Shown here piece by piece: positions 17,401 to 26,997 of a DNA stretch of 64,000 bases. Source of the stretch: Flammeovirga pectinis (GTDB taxonomy: Bacteria > Bacteroidota > Bacteroidia > Cytophagales > Flammeovirgaceae). Under the pieces are notes generated by a model. The model was given only the letters and a program-made list of their open reading frames with translations. It did not search any database and was not told the DNA's origin. The translations under genes were made by a program, and so were the position numbers. The first letter of the stretch is position 1, and each line of letters begins with the position of its first letter. Where the stretch lies: positions 3,401,001 to 3,465,000 of the forward strand of contig NZ_CP034562.1 in the NCBI RefSeq assembly GCF_003970675.1, read 5' to 3'.

Positions 17401-20199
17401 ATATATTGGTGCATTAAAATCTGTAAAAAATTGAGATCTGTAGCTGTTTCCATCTGGATTTTTTTGACTAACTAAAGTTGGAGATATATCTTTTACTGTT
17501 ACATTAAAATTTAGAGTAGCTTCTTTTCCATGAGCAGTTCCTACTATTGTAATTACAGCATTTCCTACATTTTCCTCACTTGGTTTTATATGTAGTTGAT
17601 TATTGATGATTGAAACGAAAACAACATCTTCGTTATCATTTACTATTTCAAAAGAAAGTTGATCTCCATTTTCATCAAAAAACAACTTAGATAAATCATA
17701 CGTTTCTCCAAAATCACCTAAAGAATATTGTTTATCCTCAATATCTTTTGATACAACCGGAGGAGTATCATCAACTCCAAAATAAGCACTGTAAATACCA
17801 TTAGAATGTGTTCCTATAACTACTAAGCCATCTTCTCTTGTCTTAATCATTGTTACTACCGCATCTCCAATTTCATTCTCGGCTTGTTGTTTCCAATCTG
17901 TAAACTGATGTAGAGAATTTGCATAAAATAAACCTACACTAGTTCCAATAAAAACGCCTTCAGTACCGTTATTTGGATGATGAAAAGCAGCCCATCGAAC
18001 AGAAGGCCCTGCCCCAGAACCATCTTCGTTTTCTTCTAAATTTCCTGATACATGCAACCAAGAGTCTCCTCCATCTAAAGTCTGAAAAATACTCTGCGTT
18101 TGATAATTAGAAAATACTACTAAAACATGGTCTTCATTGGTAGGATTAACAGCTACACAAGATACATATGCTTTAGGTAACCCTTTTTCTGTAAAAATAT
18201 CAACCATAGAAGTACTCTGGTCTCTAGCATTATTTACTTTATACACCCCTCCAGAAGCTGTTCCAAAGTAAAGTACATCCTCTTTTTTTGTAGAAACATC
18301 TAAAGAAGTAATTGTAGCGTTTGCTGCAACATTAGAGTATTGTAACCATCCTGAGTTTGTTCCTCTAAAAGTATAACCAGAATTAATTTTATCAAGTGAT
18401 ACATTAAACCACATCTTATTTCCTGCAGGATAGTACATCACATTCGGATCATTATGGTCTAAAATATAAGGATGAACAAACATTTGATTTGTAGCTGCTC
18501 TTGGCTGTATACCATCATAGTCTGTAGGTTTTCTCGGGTCTGCTCCTTTAAATCTTAAAATTTTGCCGTATTGTGTACTTGTGTATCGGATATCTTCTCC
18601 AGGAACAATTGCAACATAACAACCATCTCCTCCAGCATATTCTTCAATCCAAGAAGAACCCTCCTCTGTAGAATTAGAATACCATTTTCCATTATCCTGA
18701 AACCCTGCCATTATTCTATTATCGCCTTCTGTTTTTTCATCAATTGCGATGGCGTATGCTTGGGTTGTATAATATCCATTATTTAGGTATTCCCACTCTA
18801 CATTTTCTGCTAAACAATTTTGTGTTTTACTTATTCCTCCATCATGACTTGTAATCACGATATTTGGGTTTGAAGGTAAAAACTCCATCCAATGATTGTC
18901 TGGATGATGATTAGGATAAATACTTACATTATTTTTAGGCGAATAACCTCCAATCCATCTTGTACTAGAATTTGTTTTAAATCCGTCTTCAGATCTATAT
19001 AAGTTTGTACTCCCTATAAAAATCACATTCTCATTATTTGGTTTAACACGAATGTATTGATTGTAACTTCCTTGTGATAGATCACCTACATAACCTCCAT
19101 AAGCAGGTAAATTGGCTGTTCTATTTTCCCATGTTTCATTTGATACATTATATTTAAAAAGCATATGGCTTGATTCTCCATTACCAGGAGTATGTGCAAA
19201 GAAATATATATTATCAGGGTTTGAATAAGAAAAATCCATTACTGTTCTATTCAACGAAATAGACGAAACTTCTTGAGGTGTAATATTTATCCAATCGGAC
19301 CCATTTAACGATGTAAAGAAACCAGTATTAGCAATTGTAGCAAATAAACGTCCTTCAGAAGTAACCATAACTTCAGTAAAAATAGCTCCTTCTTCTTCTA
19401 AAGATAGCTGCCATGAGTTACCTCGATCAGATGATTTTGATATTCCCCCTTTATGAGCAACATAAACATGTCCTTGAGGAGTAATTGCAATTTTTGATAC
19501 ATATTGAAATACACCTTCATTTAATGTAGGATCACTTACTGTAGAAGATAATTGATTCCAAGAAACTCCCCCATCTGTAGATTTATAAATTCCATTTCCT
19601 CTATAATTAGCACCTCCTCCAGAAGCCGAATTACCATATATTTCTCCTGCCCCATAATACCAAACATTAGCATAATTAGGTCGTGGATCTTGTGCTATAC
19701 AAGTAATACTTTGTCGGTCTGTAGGAGTTGTAACCTTTATCCAAGAAGCACCACCATTTATTGACCTCCATAATCCACCAGCTACACCGCCAGCTAAGAG
19801 TATCTTTTCATTCGATTTGTCTATTGCTAACGCTCTAGTTCTTCCTCCCACATTAAAAGGTCCTCTTTTTTTCCAATTTACAGTAGCAACGTCGCTAACA
19901 GATAAATCATCAAACAGTTGCGTTTTAAAGTGTAATTTTTGAGCAAAGCTATGTTCTAACTCAAAAATATTACTTGGGATTAAATGCAATTTTGGGTTTT
20001 CTAATAAACGGTGTTCATAGTTCTGACGAGCTTCAGGGTCATCTTTCTGTCTCTTAAATTTATGGTAGATCGTTTGATCTTGAGACATATCTGAAATCAA
20101 TGCAGTATTTTGAGCAAAAGTAGATATGTACAATAGCGATAAGAGAAATAGTAAATAGAAACACTTCGTATAAAACGAATTGAATACAGCTAGTTTCAT
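14443..20199 (-). CDS. Giant secreted sortilin-type propeller protein with FN3 repeats and T9SS sorting domain
   Basis: A 1,918-residue protein with a signal peptide (residues 1-29). Residues about 70-810 hold BNR/Asp-box-like blades (repeats such as S-T-D-G-G-V-S-W and S-S-D-R-G-N-S-W), like VPS10/sortilin propellers. A cadherin-like stretch follows (about 830-910), then a region up to 1090. Eight fibronectin-III-like repeats (about 1095-1835) share a W-x-D-x-S-x-x-E-x-G-F pattern. The last 80 residues are a type A type-IX secretion sorting domain (L-F-P-N-P, ending in K-K). The protein is exported through T9SS to the cell surface or medium. The propeller resembles those of secreted glycan-binding or hydrolytic proteins, but no catalytic residues are obvious. 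It stands alone. Confidence 0.85.
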   Translation of the reverse strand: MKLAVFNSFYTKCFYLLFLLSLLYISTFAQNTALISDMSQDQTIYHKFKRQKDDPEARQNYEHRLLENPKLHLIPSNIFELEHSFAQKLHFKTQLFDDLSVSDVATVNWKKRGPFNVGGRTRALAIDKSNEKILLAGGVAGGLWRSINGGASWIKVTTPTDRQSITCIAQDPRPNYANVWYYGAGEIYGNSASGGGANYRGNGIYKSTDGGVSWNQLSSTVSDPTLNEGVFQYVSKIAITPQGHVYVAHKGGISKSSDRGNSWQLSLEEEGAIFTEVMVTSEGRLFATIANTGFFTSLNGSDWINITPQEVSSISLNRTVMDFSYSNPDNIYFFAHTPGNGESSHMLFKYNVSNETWENRTANLPAYGGYVGDLSQGSYNQYIRVKPNNENVIFIGSTNLYRSEDGFKTNSSTRWIGGYSPKNNVSIYPNHHPDNHWMEFLPSNPNIVITSHDGGISKTQNCLAENVEWEYLNNGYYTTQAYAIAIDEKTEGDNRIMAGFQDNGKWYSNSTEEGSSWIEEYAGGDGCYVAIVPGEDIRYTSTQYGKILRFKGADPRKPTDYDGIQPRAATNQMFVHPYILDHNDPNVMYYPAGNKMWFNVSLDKINSGYTFRGTNSGWLQYSNVAANATITSLDVSTKKEDVLYFGTASGGVYKVNNARDQSTSMVDIFTEKGLPKAYVSCVAVNPTNEDHVLVVFSNYQTQSIFQTLDGGDSWLHVSGNLEENEDGSGAGPSVRWAAFHHPNNGTEGVFIGTSVGLFYANSLHQFTDWKQQAENEIGDAVVTMIKTREDGLVVIGTHSNGIYSAYFGVDDTPPVVSKDIEDKQYSLGDFGETYDLSKLFFDENGDQLSFEIVNDNEDVVFVSIINNQLHIKPSEENVGNAVITIVGTAHGKEATLNFNVTVKDISPTLVSQKNPDGNSYRSQFFTDFNAPIYLADDFEIEEGDEWEINAVKAFGESTVSSISEVDIIIWSDVNGKPSIEEVYNADNDGLVYYNNGTIEFTFNTPLILSEGKYWLTIAPVISYSKDGSWYWKGNVDTNTHGGDFYMWDQNDLFRQGYTSWTHRDDIGFADHDLAFEIYGNSTQTSVLPYISILNAEGITEGRIELDWEGISEASGYYIERSTSPNGDFQRIATLSSEYNYWIDNSDKIDGVTYFYKVKGFNAYGEAQGSPIVSAVVYQLPKAVQNLTVDKVQGGLLVEWEDKSNNETEFVIEYSLHPNNGYVPIATAGRDATSYLVSMDLLGSLKYYIRVAAANGAGNSPYQLVSSYTRLEAPGNIFYEEKSATSLFISWRDMSALETGFLLEYSTDHGNYFPFSKITDVNAESFLLNGLLPNMTYYFRLSAINGLLDGDLTSEPILFVHTMGNSSKPSFVTDVSAAYQNQNVVLDWVDSVHNELGFKVYKKESLLSDSYQLIAQLPYNTQEFIDENINEGSSFSYKIESYNALGISESEEVVINIPINSPHSLRLLNRNFVNHIQWEDASNLEDEYVIYRKTGNSSFRKLIRLPASTTNYVDNSILENQIYFYKVAAVKSGDEFFTDEVEISTFPNVPHGITTLVVQEEEAGKVQLDWIDETDDEEGYMIYRKIIGTKDSTLIATVDNTVYSLVDNTAAPETLYRYYVISYVGSLTVNPLSAQIETKAVNASLPDFPINLVASNDVDGVMLTWDDMSDNELGFEVFRRLKNDSELKSIGTVNENMTVFRDNLVDVDLCYEYTVVAYNATGYSVKMQTMYEALEYDDAIQIIEPEQFKARERAGDVILSWTDMSENEDGFKIYRLNTSSGDVIQIGTTIENQHLYIDHNEYSDGVYTYYLTAFNTDYETNYIETSVKLNKKDQSALDQLVALEVSLFPNPSEGVFRLNLGDDWEDISVDIFNIQGRKVYTSDFISSFVELNLEHLQSGQYIVVVSDEVNSVRKNIIKK

Positions 20200-20393
20200 G
20201 AGTGATAATTAGGTCTTGGGTATTAGGTTAAATCGTTTTAATCATACAAAGAATTAGGTTATAGTATGATTAGAGTATAGTAATCAAAATCAATTACTTA
20301 TGCTTTTTAGGTTTAATATAATTTACAAAAAATTGGCTAGTATATTACAAATCAAATCTGATTAACTTGTTATAGTTACATTATCCCTTTGGA

Positions 20394-20429
20394 AATAAAA
20401 AAAGCGACATCTCTTTTCAGAGATGTCGC
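20394..20429 (-). terminator. Terminator after aconitase
   Basis: A perfect 11-base stem, GCGACATCTCT and AGAGATGTCGC, with loop TTTC, followed on the minus strand by a run of seven T. It lies 80 bases after the acn stop. The rest of the 20200-20508 gap shows no gene; it should hold the promoter of the giant protein gene, which I could not identify. Confidence 0.88.
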
Positions 20430-20508
20430 CACCAGAATGCTATTATATTTTTATTTCTCTTCATAATGTGGTAGAGAAATACATCTCTATCGCATTATAA
20501 AAGAGTAC

Positions 20509-22776
20509 TTATACTGCTTCGCCTTTGATTAAGTTCAATGCTGAACCAGCTTTGAACCACTCAATTTGTTGAGCATTATATGTATGGTTTACTGGGAATG
20601 TTTCCACAGAACCATCTGCATGTGTTAACTCAACTGTTAACTGCTTACCAGGAGCAAATTCTGTTAAACCTTTAATTGCGATAGTATCGTCTTCACGAAC
20701 TTTATCGTAATCTGCAGGGTTAGCAAAAGTTAATCCTAACATACCTTGTTTCTTAAGGTTAGTTTCGTGAATACGAGCAAAAGATTTTACTATTACTGCA
20801 CGAACACCTAAATGACGAGGCTCCATAGCTGCATGCTCTCTAGAAGAACCTTCACCATAGTTTTCGTCACCAACAACGATAGAACCAATACCTGCTGCTT
20901 TGTAAGCTCTTCCGGTTGCTGGAACTTCTCCTTTTTCTCCTGTTAATTGGTTTACTACTTCATTAGTAGCACCACCAAATGCATTTACAGCACCGATTAA
21001 ACAGTTATTAGAAATGTTATCTAAATGACCACGGTAACGTAACCAAGGACCTGCCATAGAAATGTGGTCTGTAGTACATTTTCCTTCCGCTTTAATTAAT
21101 AACTTCATTCCAGATAAATCTGTTCCTTCCCAAGGAGTAAATGGAGTAAGTAATTGTAAACGCTCCGAAGTTGGAGATACATCTACTATTACGTTAGATC
21201 CATCTGCTGCTGGAGCTTCATAACCGTTATCATCAACTGCAAATCCACTTTCTGGTAACTCTAATCCTGTTGGAACTGCTAATTTTACAGCTTCACCATT
21301 TTCATTAGTTAAAGTATCAGTAAGAGGGTTAAAGTCCAAACGACCTGAAATTGCAATAGCAGCAACCATTTCTGGAGACGCTACGAATGCGTGAGTATTC
21401 GGGTTACCGTCTGCACGTTTTGCAAAGTTTCTATTAAATGAGTGAACTATTGAGTTTTTCTCATTCTTTTCTGCACCAGGACGAGCCCACTGACCAATAC
21501 AAGGTCCACATGCGTTTGTGAAAATTTTAGAAGATTCAAATTTATTGAATGTATCTAATAAACCATCACGTTCTGCTGTAAATCTAACTTGCTCAGAACC
21601 AGGGTTAATACCTAAAATTGCTTTTGGTTTAACACCTTTGCTCACTGCATCTTCTACGATAGAAGCTGCTCTTGTTAAATCTTCATAAGAAGAGTTAGTA
21701 CAAGAACCGATTAGTCCCCACTCTACGTCTAAAGGCCACTCATTCTTAGCTGCCTCACCCTTCATATCTGCAACTTCAGTTGCTCTATCAGGAGTAAAAG
21801 GTCCGTTTAAATGTGGTCCAAGTTCGTCAAGGTTTATCTCGATTACTTGATCAAAATATTTATCAGGATCAGCATATACTGCTGCATCACCAGTTAAATG
21901 TTCTTTAATTCCGTTTGCAGCATCAGCAACATCATCACGGTCAGTAGAACGTAAGTAACGCTCCATAGACTCATCATAACCGAAAGTTGAAGTTGTTGCT
22001 CCAATTTCTGCACCCATGTTACAAATTGTACCTTTACCAGTACAAGACATGTTGTTAGCACCTTCACCAAAGTATTCAACAATACATCCAGTTCCGCCTT
22101 TTACAGTTAAGATACCAGCGACTTTCAAGATTACATCTTTAGGAGCAGCCCAACCGTTAAGTTTACCAGTTAATTTAACACCAATCAACTTAGGGAATTT
22201 AAGTTCCCAAGCCATACCGGCCATTACATCTACTGCGTCAGCTCCACCAACACCAACAGCTACCATACCTAAACCACCAGCGTTTACTGTATGAGAATCT
22301 GTACCGATCATCATACCACCTGGGAAAGCATAGTTTTCTAATACTACTTGGTGAATAATACCTGCACCTGGCTTCCAGAATCCAATTCCATATTTGTTAG
22401 AAACTGATCCTAAGAAGTCAAATACTTCTTTATTTGTTACGTCAGAACGTTTTAAATCCGCTTTTGCACCGTCTTTTGCTTGGATTAAGTGGTCAGCATG
22501 TACCGTTGTAGGAACAGCTACTCTATCTTTACCCGCTTGCATGAATTGTAACAATGCCATTTGAGCTGTTGCATCTTGACATGCAATTCTATCTGGAGCA
22601 AAGTTTACATAATCCTTACCTCTTTCTAATGCTTTTGTAGCATTACCATCCCAAAGGTGAGTGTATAAAATCTTTTCAGATAAGGTTAAGGGGTTACCTG
22701 TTACTTTTCTTGCCGCTTCTACTCGTTCGGGATATTTCGAGTAAAGCTCCTTTATCATCTCAATGTCAAAAGCCAT
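20509..22776 (-). CDS. acn: Aconitate hydratase
   Basis: From the ATG at 22776 the product is 755 residues, the size of the mitochondrial-type aconitase common in Bacteroidota; a TTG-started longer frame (22803) is rejected. Fe-S ligand motifs are visible: I-G-S-C-T-N-S (about 380) and A-C-G-P-C-I-G-Q (about 447-454). Also seen are D-S-H-T-V-N-A-G-G near residue 155 and the C-terminal swivel motif [14 protein letters not shown]. It isomerises citrate to isocitrate in the TCA cycle. It is a single-gene unit followed by a strong terminator. The 330-base gap upstream holds a terminator at 23046-23086 and no other gene. Confidence 0.96.
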   Translation of the reverse strand: MAFDIEMIKELYSKYPERVEAARKVTGNPLTLSEKILYTHLWDGNATKALERGKDYVNFAPDRIACQDATAQMALLQFMQAGKDRVAVPTTVHADHLIQAKDGAKADLKRSDVTNKEVFDFLGSVSNKYGIGFWKPGAGIIHQVVLENYAFPGGMMIGTDSHTVNAGGLGMVAVGVGGADAVDVMAGMAWELKFPKLIGVKLTGKLNGWAAPKDVILKVAGILTVKGGTGCIVEYFGEGANNMSCTGKGTICNMGAEIGATTSTFGYDESMERYLRSTDRDDVADAANGIKEHLTGDAAVYADPDKYFDQVIEINLDELGPHLNGPFTPDRATEVADMKGEAAKNEWPLDVEWGLIGSCTNSSYEDLTRAASIVEDAVSKGVKPKAILGINPGSEQVRFTAERDGLLDTFNKFESSKIFTNACGPCIGQWARPGAEKNEKNSIVHSFNRNFAKRADGNPNTHAFVASPEMVAAIAISGRLDFNPLTDTLTNENGEAVKLAVPTGLELPESGFAVDDNGYEAPAADGSNVIVDVSPTSERLQLLTPFTPWEGTDLSGMKLLIKAEGKCTTDHISMAGPWLRYRGHLDNISNNCLIGAVNAFGGATNEVVNQLTGEKGEVPATGRAYKAAGIGSIVVGDENYGEGSSREHAAMEPRHLGVRAVIVKSFARIHETNLKKQGMLGLTFANPADYDKVREDDTIAIKGLTEFAPGKQLTVELTHADGSVETFPVNHTYNAQQIEWFKAGSALNLIKGEAV

Positions 22777-23045
22777 ATGCGTGTCGTTTAGTAAAAATTT
22801 CAATTAGTGACAAAAATCAGTGCTATTTATAAAAATTTACTGACTTTAAACAAAAATAAGAGTAATCTATATTCTTTTTAAACAAAAAGGGCTGAAAATC
22901 ACTGATTTTGTAAAAAAAATAATAAATCGACCTATTTTTTAAGATTAAAGACGTCATTTTTAATATTTATCAGATGTTTTGTTAGTAAAGTCAATACTTT
23001 GGTACAAATTTCATCTTTCACAAAACTACGTAGTTACAAAGTAAT

Positions 23046-23086
23046 TAAAAATAAAAAGGTGTACTAATTCAGAATTAGTACACCTT
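23046..23086 (-). terminator. Terminator after the TlpA-like gene
   Basis: The arms AAGGTGTACTAATT and AATTAGTACACCTT are perfect, with a 3-base centre. On the minus strand they are followed by T-rich sequence, 22 bases after the stop at 23109. Confidence 0.85.
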
Positions 23087-23108
23087 CTCTATAATTTTTT
23101 AAGTAAAA

Positions 23109-24206
23109 TTACTTACCTAATAACTCTGCTAACTTCTTATCTAGATCATCTCCTCTAAGATTTTTAGCTATAATCTTTCCTTCTTTATCTAATAACAGTG
23201 TGAAAGGAATACCTTCAACACCATATTCGGCAGCAACAATTCCACCTGCATCATGTACTTGAGACCAAGTAATATGATCTTGTTCAATTGCTTGTTTCCA
23301 TGCTTCAGTATCTCTATCGATAGAAACTCCGTACACTTCAAAGCCTTTTGATTTATAATGATTGTAAGCTCTTAAAACATTTGGATTTTCCATTCTACAT
23401 GGTCTACACCAAGATGCCCAAAAATCAATCATTACATATTTTCCTCTAAGAGAAGATAATGTTACTGTTTTTCCTTCTGGAGACGGTAAAGAAATTTCTA
23501 TAGCTTCAGCACCCACTACAGTTGCTTTTTTAGCATTATAAGCTTTGGCTACTTCCATTACTAAGCTATCTTGAGGGAAATTTTGCTCTAACTTTTCAAT
23601 TGATTTAGAGATTGCATCGAAGCTACCATCCTTATCTTGAATAAAATTTAAAGCAACTAATGATACATACGCACCATCTAATTTACCTAACATATCTTCT
23701 ATCGCTACTTTTTGTTCTGTTTGTAGCGCTTGGAATTTCTTAAGTACTTCTTCTTTATTTTCAGAAGAAGCATATTCTTGTTGCAAAACATTTCCTTTTT
23801 CAGAGTATTTATCATACATCTGTTTTAGATCTGTCAATTGCTCATTTTCTTTAGATCCAGAAATTTTATAACCTACTTTAGCATTTGCTACAGTTAAATT
23901 TTTTCCTTCTAACACCAATAATTCTTCAGCTTGGTTTCCAATATTTAATGTATATAAACCAATCTTAGAAACGGTATACTTTAGAGTAAACTTACCTGAA
24001 GCATCTGTTGTTGTTTCTGCAACATTTTTCTTTCCCCCAACACGTTGTATTGTATATAAAACAACCTTAGTGCCGTCTGGTAAATCATTTAGTTTACCCG
24101 ATATTTTCACTTTGGCAGGATAAGATCCATCACCTTCCTCTGATACTCCGCAACTTACAGCAAAAATTGTAAGTAGAAGAATAAAAATATGTTTTACTGT
24201 TTTCAC
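23109..24206 (-). CDS. TlpA-like thiol-disulfide oxidoreductase lipoprotein (DUF4369 plus thioredoxin domain)
   Basis: From a GTG at 24206 the product is 365 residues and starts with a lipoprotein signal (lipobox FAVSC). Residues about 30-120 form a DUF4369-like beta domain, about 120-215 are helical, and the C-terminal 140 residues form an AhpC/TSA thioredoxin fold with the active site W-C-R-P-C (about 263) and the Pro loop G-I-P-F-T. Such proteins reduce or oxidise protein thiols in the envelope. A longer frame from another GTG (24248) would put about 14 residues before the signal and is rejected. It lies 48 bases after gatB in the same direction, which looks incidental to function. Its redox partner is unknown. 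Confidence 0.85.
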   Translation of the reverse strand: MKTVKHIFILLLTIFAVSCGVSEEGDGSYPAKVKISGKLNDLPDGTKVVLYTIQRVGGKKNVAETTTDASGKFTLKYTVSKIGLYTLNIGNQAEELLVLEGKNLTVANAKVGYKISGSKENEQLTDLKQMYDKYSEKGNVLQQEYASSENKEEVLKKFQALQTEQKVAIEDMLGKLDGAYVSLVALNFIQDKDGSFDAISKSIEKLEQNFPQDSLVMEVAKAYNAKKATVVGAEAIEISLPSPEGKTVTLSSLRGKYVMIDFWASWCRPCRMENPNVLRAYNHYKSKGFEVYGVSIDRDTEAWKQAIEQDHITWSQVHDAGGIVAAEYGVEGIPFTLLLDKEGKIIAKNLRGDDLDKKLAELLGK

Positions 24207-24254
24207 TATTGTTTGTTTACTTATTTCCGTAATACATGCAATATACACAGATCT

Positions 24255-25712
24255 TTACTTTTCTAAAGCTTCTCTCAATAATTGATTTGTCTTTTGAGGG
24301 TCTGCTTTACCTTTTGCAAGTTTCATTACTTCGCCCATAAACAAACCAATAAGGTTCTTTTTCCCTTTTTTGTAAGCTGCTGCTTTATCTGGGAATTTAT
24401 CTATGGCCTGTTGAATTAATGGGACAAGGAAGTCGTCTCCACTATCTTGAATTAGGTCTAATTCTTTCGCTAATTCTTCTGCTGATACTCCCTCTTTTTC
24501 AGATAATGCTTTTAGTAATTGTTGCGTTGCAGCAGCATTACTAATTTTCTTATCGTCTACTAAAGCAATTGCATCGGCCACCTGATTAGGACGGACAGTT
24601 AGTGTTTCAAACGTTTCACCTGTCTCATTTAATAATGATTTAAGTGGTCCCATCATCCAGTTTGAGGCAACTTTATAATTTTTTGTTCCATTACATAATG
24701 CTTCAAAATACATTGCCGTTTCTTTCGACTCTGTTAATTGTTCTGCATCATACTCTGGTAATTTATAATCAGTAATAAATTTCTTAATTAATTCTGCCGG
24801 AAGACTTGGCATTTCAGCTTTTAATCTATCCACCCATTCCTTTTCAACAATCATTGGTGGTAAATCCGGGCAAGGGAAATATCTGTAATCATTCAATGTC
24901 TCTTTAGAACGCATTCCGTACGTTTTTCCAGTATCAACATTAAAAGTTCTTGTTTCTGATAAAATAGGTTCTCCAGCCTCAACTAATTTAATCTGACGTT
25001 TCATCTCATAATCAATTGCTTTCTGGATATTACGCATGGAGTTCATGTTTTTAATTTCACACTTCTCTCCAAGCTTTGTTTCCCCTTTTAAACGAACAGA
25101 TACATTGGCATCACAACGTAGCGAACCTTCTTCCATATTACCGTCAGAAATGTCTAGGTAACGTACAATTTTTCTGATTTCACCAACAAAAGCTGCTGCC
25201 ACTGCAGAATCATGAATACATGGCTCTGTCACAATCTCCATTAATGGAACACCAGCACGGTTTAAATCTACAAGAGTATCTGGAGCACCATCTACGTGTG
25301 TAGATTTACCTGCATCCTCTTCCATATGAATCCTATTTAGGATTACTCGGAATTCATCTCCTTTTTTAGATACAACATCTAAATGACCACCAATACATAT
25401 TGGCGTTTTATCTTGAGTTGTTTGATACCCTTTTGGTAAATCTGGATAAAAATAATTTTTACGATCAAAGAATTGATATTCAGAAATAGAGCAATTACAT
25501 GCTAAACCCATTTTAATAGAATATTCTAAAACAGATTTATTCACTTTAGGTAAAGCACCTGGTAAAGCCAATGTTATTGCACTAATATTTACATTTGGAT
25601 CCTGACCGTATGTTGTAGGATCTGATGCAAAAATTTTACTTTTAGTTTGTAATTGAGAGTGTACCTCTAAACCAATTACTAACTCATATTTATCTAAAAT
25701 CGTCTTATCCAT
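24255..25712 (-). CDS. gatB: Asp-tRNA(Asn)/Glu-tRNA(Gln) amidotransferase subunit B
   Basis: A 485-residue GatB with the family start E-L-V-I-G-L-E-V-H-S-Q-L (residues 10-21), the G-L-P-K-G-Y-Q-T-T-type substrate region (as D-L-P-K-G-Y-Q), M-E-E-G-S-L-R-C-D-A-N-V-S (about 193-205), and a C-terminal GatB/YqeY domain (about 330-485). With GatA and GatC it converts misacylated Glu-tRNA(Gln) and Asp-tRNA(Asn) to the correct forms. gatA and gatC are not adjacent. It starts at the ATG at 25712, downstream of the terminator of the rhomboid operon. Confidence 0.96.
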   Translation of the reverse strand: MDKTILDKYELVIGLEVHSQLQTKSKIFASDPTTYGQDPNVNISAITLALPGALPKVNKSVLEYSIKMGLACNCSISEYQFFDRKNYFYPDLPKGYQTTQDKTPICIGGHLDVVSKKGDEFRVILNRIHMEEDAGKSTHVDGAPDTLVDLNRAGVPLMEIVTEPCIHDSAVAAAFVGEIRKIVRYLDISDGNMEEGSLRCDANVSVRLKGETKLGEKCEIKNMNSMRNIQKAIDYEMKRQIKLVEAGEPILSETRTFNVDTGKTYGMRSKETLNDYRYFPCPDLPPMIVEKEWVDRLKAEMPSLPAELIKKFITDYKLPEYDAEQLTESKETAMYFEALCNGTKNYKVASNWMMGPLKSLLNETGETFETLTVRPNQVADAIALVDDKKISNAAATQQLLKALSEKEGVSAEELAKELDLIQDSGDDFLVPLIQQAIDKFPDKAAAYKKGKKNLIGLFMGEVMKLAKGKADPQKTNQLLREALEK

Positions 25713-25785
25713 AATTACTGATCTATAGACAGTTCCATTATATCGAAACCTAAAATAATGTTACAGTCGCAACTTTAATATATTT

Positions 25786-25825
25786 CAAAAAAAAAGTCAT
25801 TCTTTTATAAAAGAAATGACTTTTA
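25786..25825 (-). terminator. Terminator after the rhomboid operon
   Basis: A hairpin with arms AAAGTCATTTCTTTT and AAAAGAATGACTTT (one bulge), followed by nine T on the minus strand, 49 bases after the stop of the gene at 25875. Confidence 0.75.
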
Positions 25826-25874
25826 ATGAATTTCATTACAATATTAATAAAATTTAGACATAAACACTACTATT

Positions 25875-26792
25875 TTAATGTTTACGTTGACTTGCTTTAA
25901 AGAGAATCTCTTTTTCTTCTTGCGTAAGCCCTTCGTATCCTTTTACAGATATTTTATCTAAAATTTCATCTATGCTATCTTGTGATGGTTGATGAGAAAC
26001 GTTTTTCTCTGCCTTAGCTGCTGCTTTTCCTTTTTTACCACCACGAACAACTTTTAATTTTCGTTTCGAGTTCATGATGTTACCGAAGAAATTTGTGACA
26101 GCATACAATGGCTTGCCAAGATCTGTACCTTTCTTTAATAACGATACATATCCAAATCCCATTAATGCTCCTCCTAAATGAGCTATTTCTCCTCCTGCAT
26201 TCGAACCAGCAGATTGAATTAAAGATAAGAAGATGTAAACAGCTGCTAAGTATTTTATTCTTACAGGACCAACAAATAATAAGTTTATTTTATATTCTGG
26301 AGCAATAGTGGCGGCACCTACTACAATAGCGTAAACACATGCTGACGCACCAATTAAACCACTCACCATATCTGCTTGTTCTTTATAAAAAGGAACAACG
26401 TTAAACATAAATATGTAGGCTAAACCACCAGCAATACCACCTAAGAAGTAGAGAGCTACTAGTTTTTTATCTCCTAAGAACTCTGTAAAAATCACCCCAA
26501 ACCAATACATTACCAACATATTGAATAATATGTGGAAAAAATCGCTCATACTATGAACGAAGAAATAAGTTATTAACGTCCATGGTTTATAGGCCACAGC
26601 GTAAATACTTGGGGGTAAAGCTACGTTATCAAAAATGTATAAATTATAGAATTCCTGAAACCCTGATAACTTTAAAACAAGCATCAGAATACTCATACAC
26701 ACATAAACAACTACATTAATAATGATAAGTCTTAAAAGTCCACTGCCTGGCTTATTCCATGTATATTTTAAATCAGAGATAAAACTGTTCAT
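25875..26792 (-). CDS. Rhomboid-family intramembrane serine protease (first of two)
   Basis: A 305-residue membrane protein with about six helices (about residues 20-235) and a basic, Ala/Lys-rich C-terminal tail. The catalytic serine motif G-A-S-A (about residue 150) and the histidine motif A-H-L-G-G-A (about 205) are both present, and the N-rich segment H-I-L-F-N-M-L before them is the usual rhomboid H-x-x-x-N. It should cleave transmembrane segments of other proteins in the inner membrane; substrates are unknown. The start ATG at 26792 gives a short cytoplasmic N-terminus. It follows the second rhomboid gene by 205 bases on the same strand. Confidence 0.9.
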   Translation of the reverse strand: MNSFISDLKYTWNKPGSGLLRLIIINVVVYVCMSILMLVLKLSGFQEFYNLYIFDNVALPPSIYAVAYKPWTLITYFFVHSMSDFFHILFNMLVMYWFGVIFTEFLGDKKLVALYFLGGIAGGLAYIFMFNVVPFYKEQADMVSGLIGASACVYAIVVGAATIAPEYKINLLFVGPVRIKYLAAVYIFLSLIQSAGSNAGGEIAHLGGALMGFGYVSLLKKGTDLGKPLYAVTNFFGNIMNSKRKLKVVRGGKKGKAAAKAEKNVSHQPSQDSIDEILDKISVKGYEGLTQEEKEILFKASQRKH

Positions 26793-26997
26793 ATAAAGTA
26801 AAGTAATGGTTCAATGAGTAACTTTAAAAGCCTGTTACTCTGATATAGGTCTGTTTTAGGTTTACTTAATTTACATAAAATCAACTACTATTAAAAATTG
26901 AAATGATGTAAAAACCTAATATGTACATTTTATTATTAGATAGATGAATATCTATTTTCACATTTTGTAATTGATATTCACTTCATCTAATTATTAC

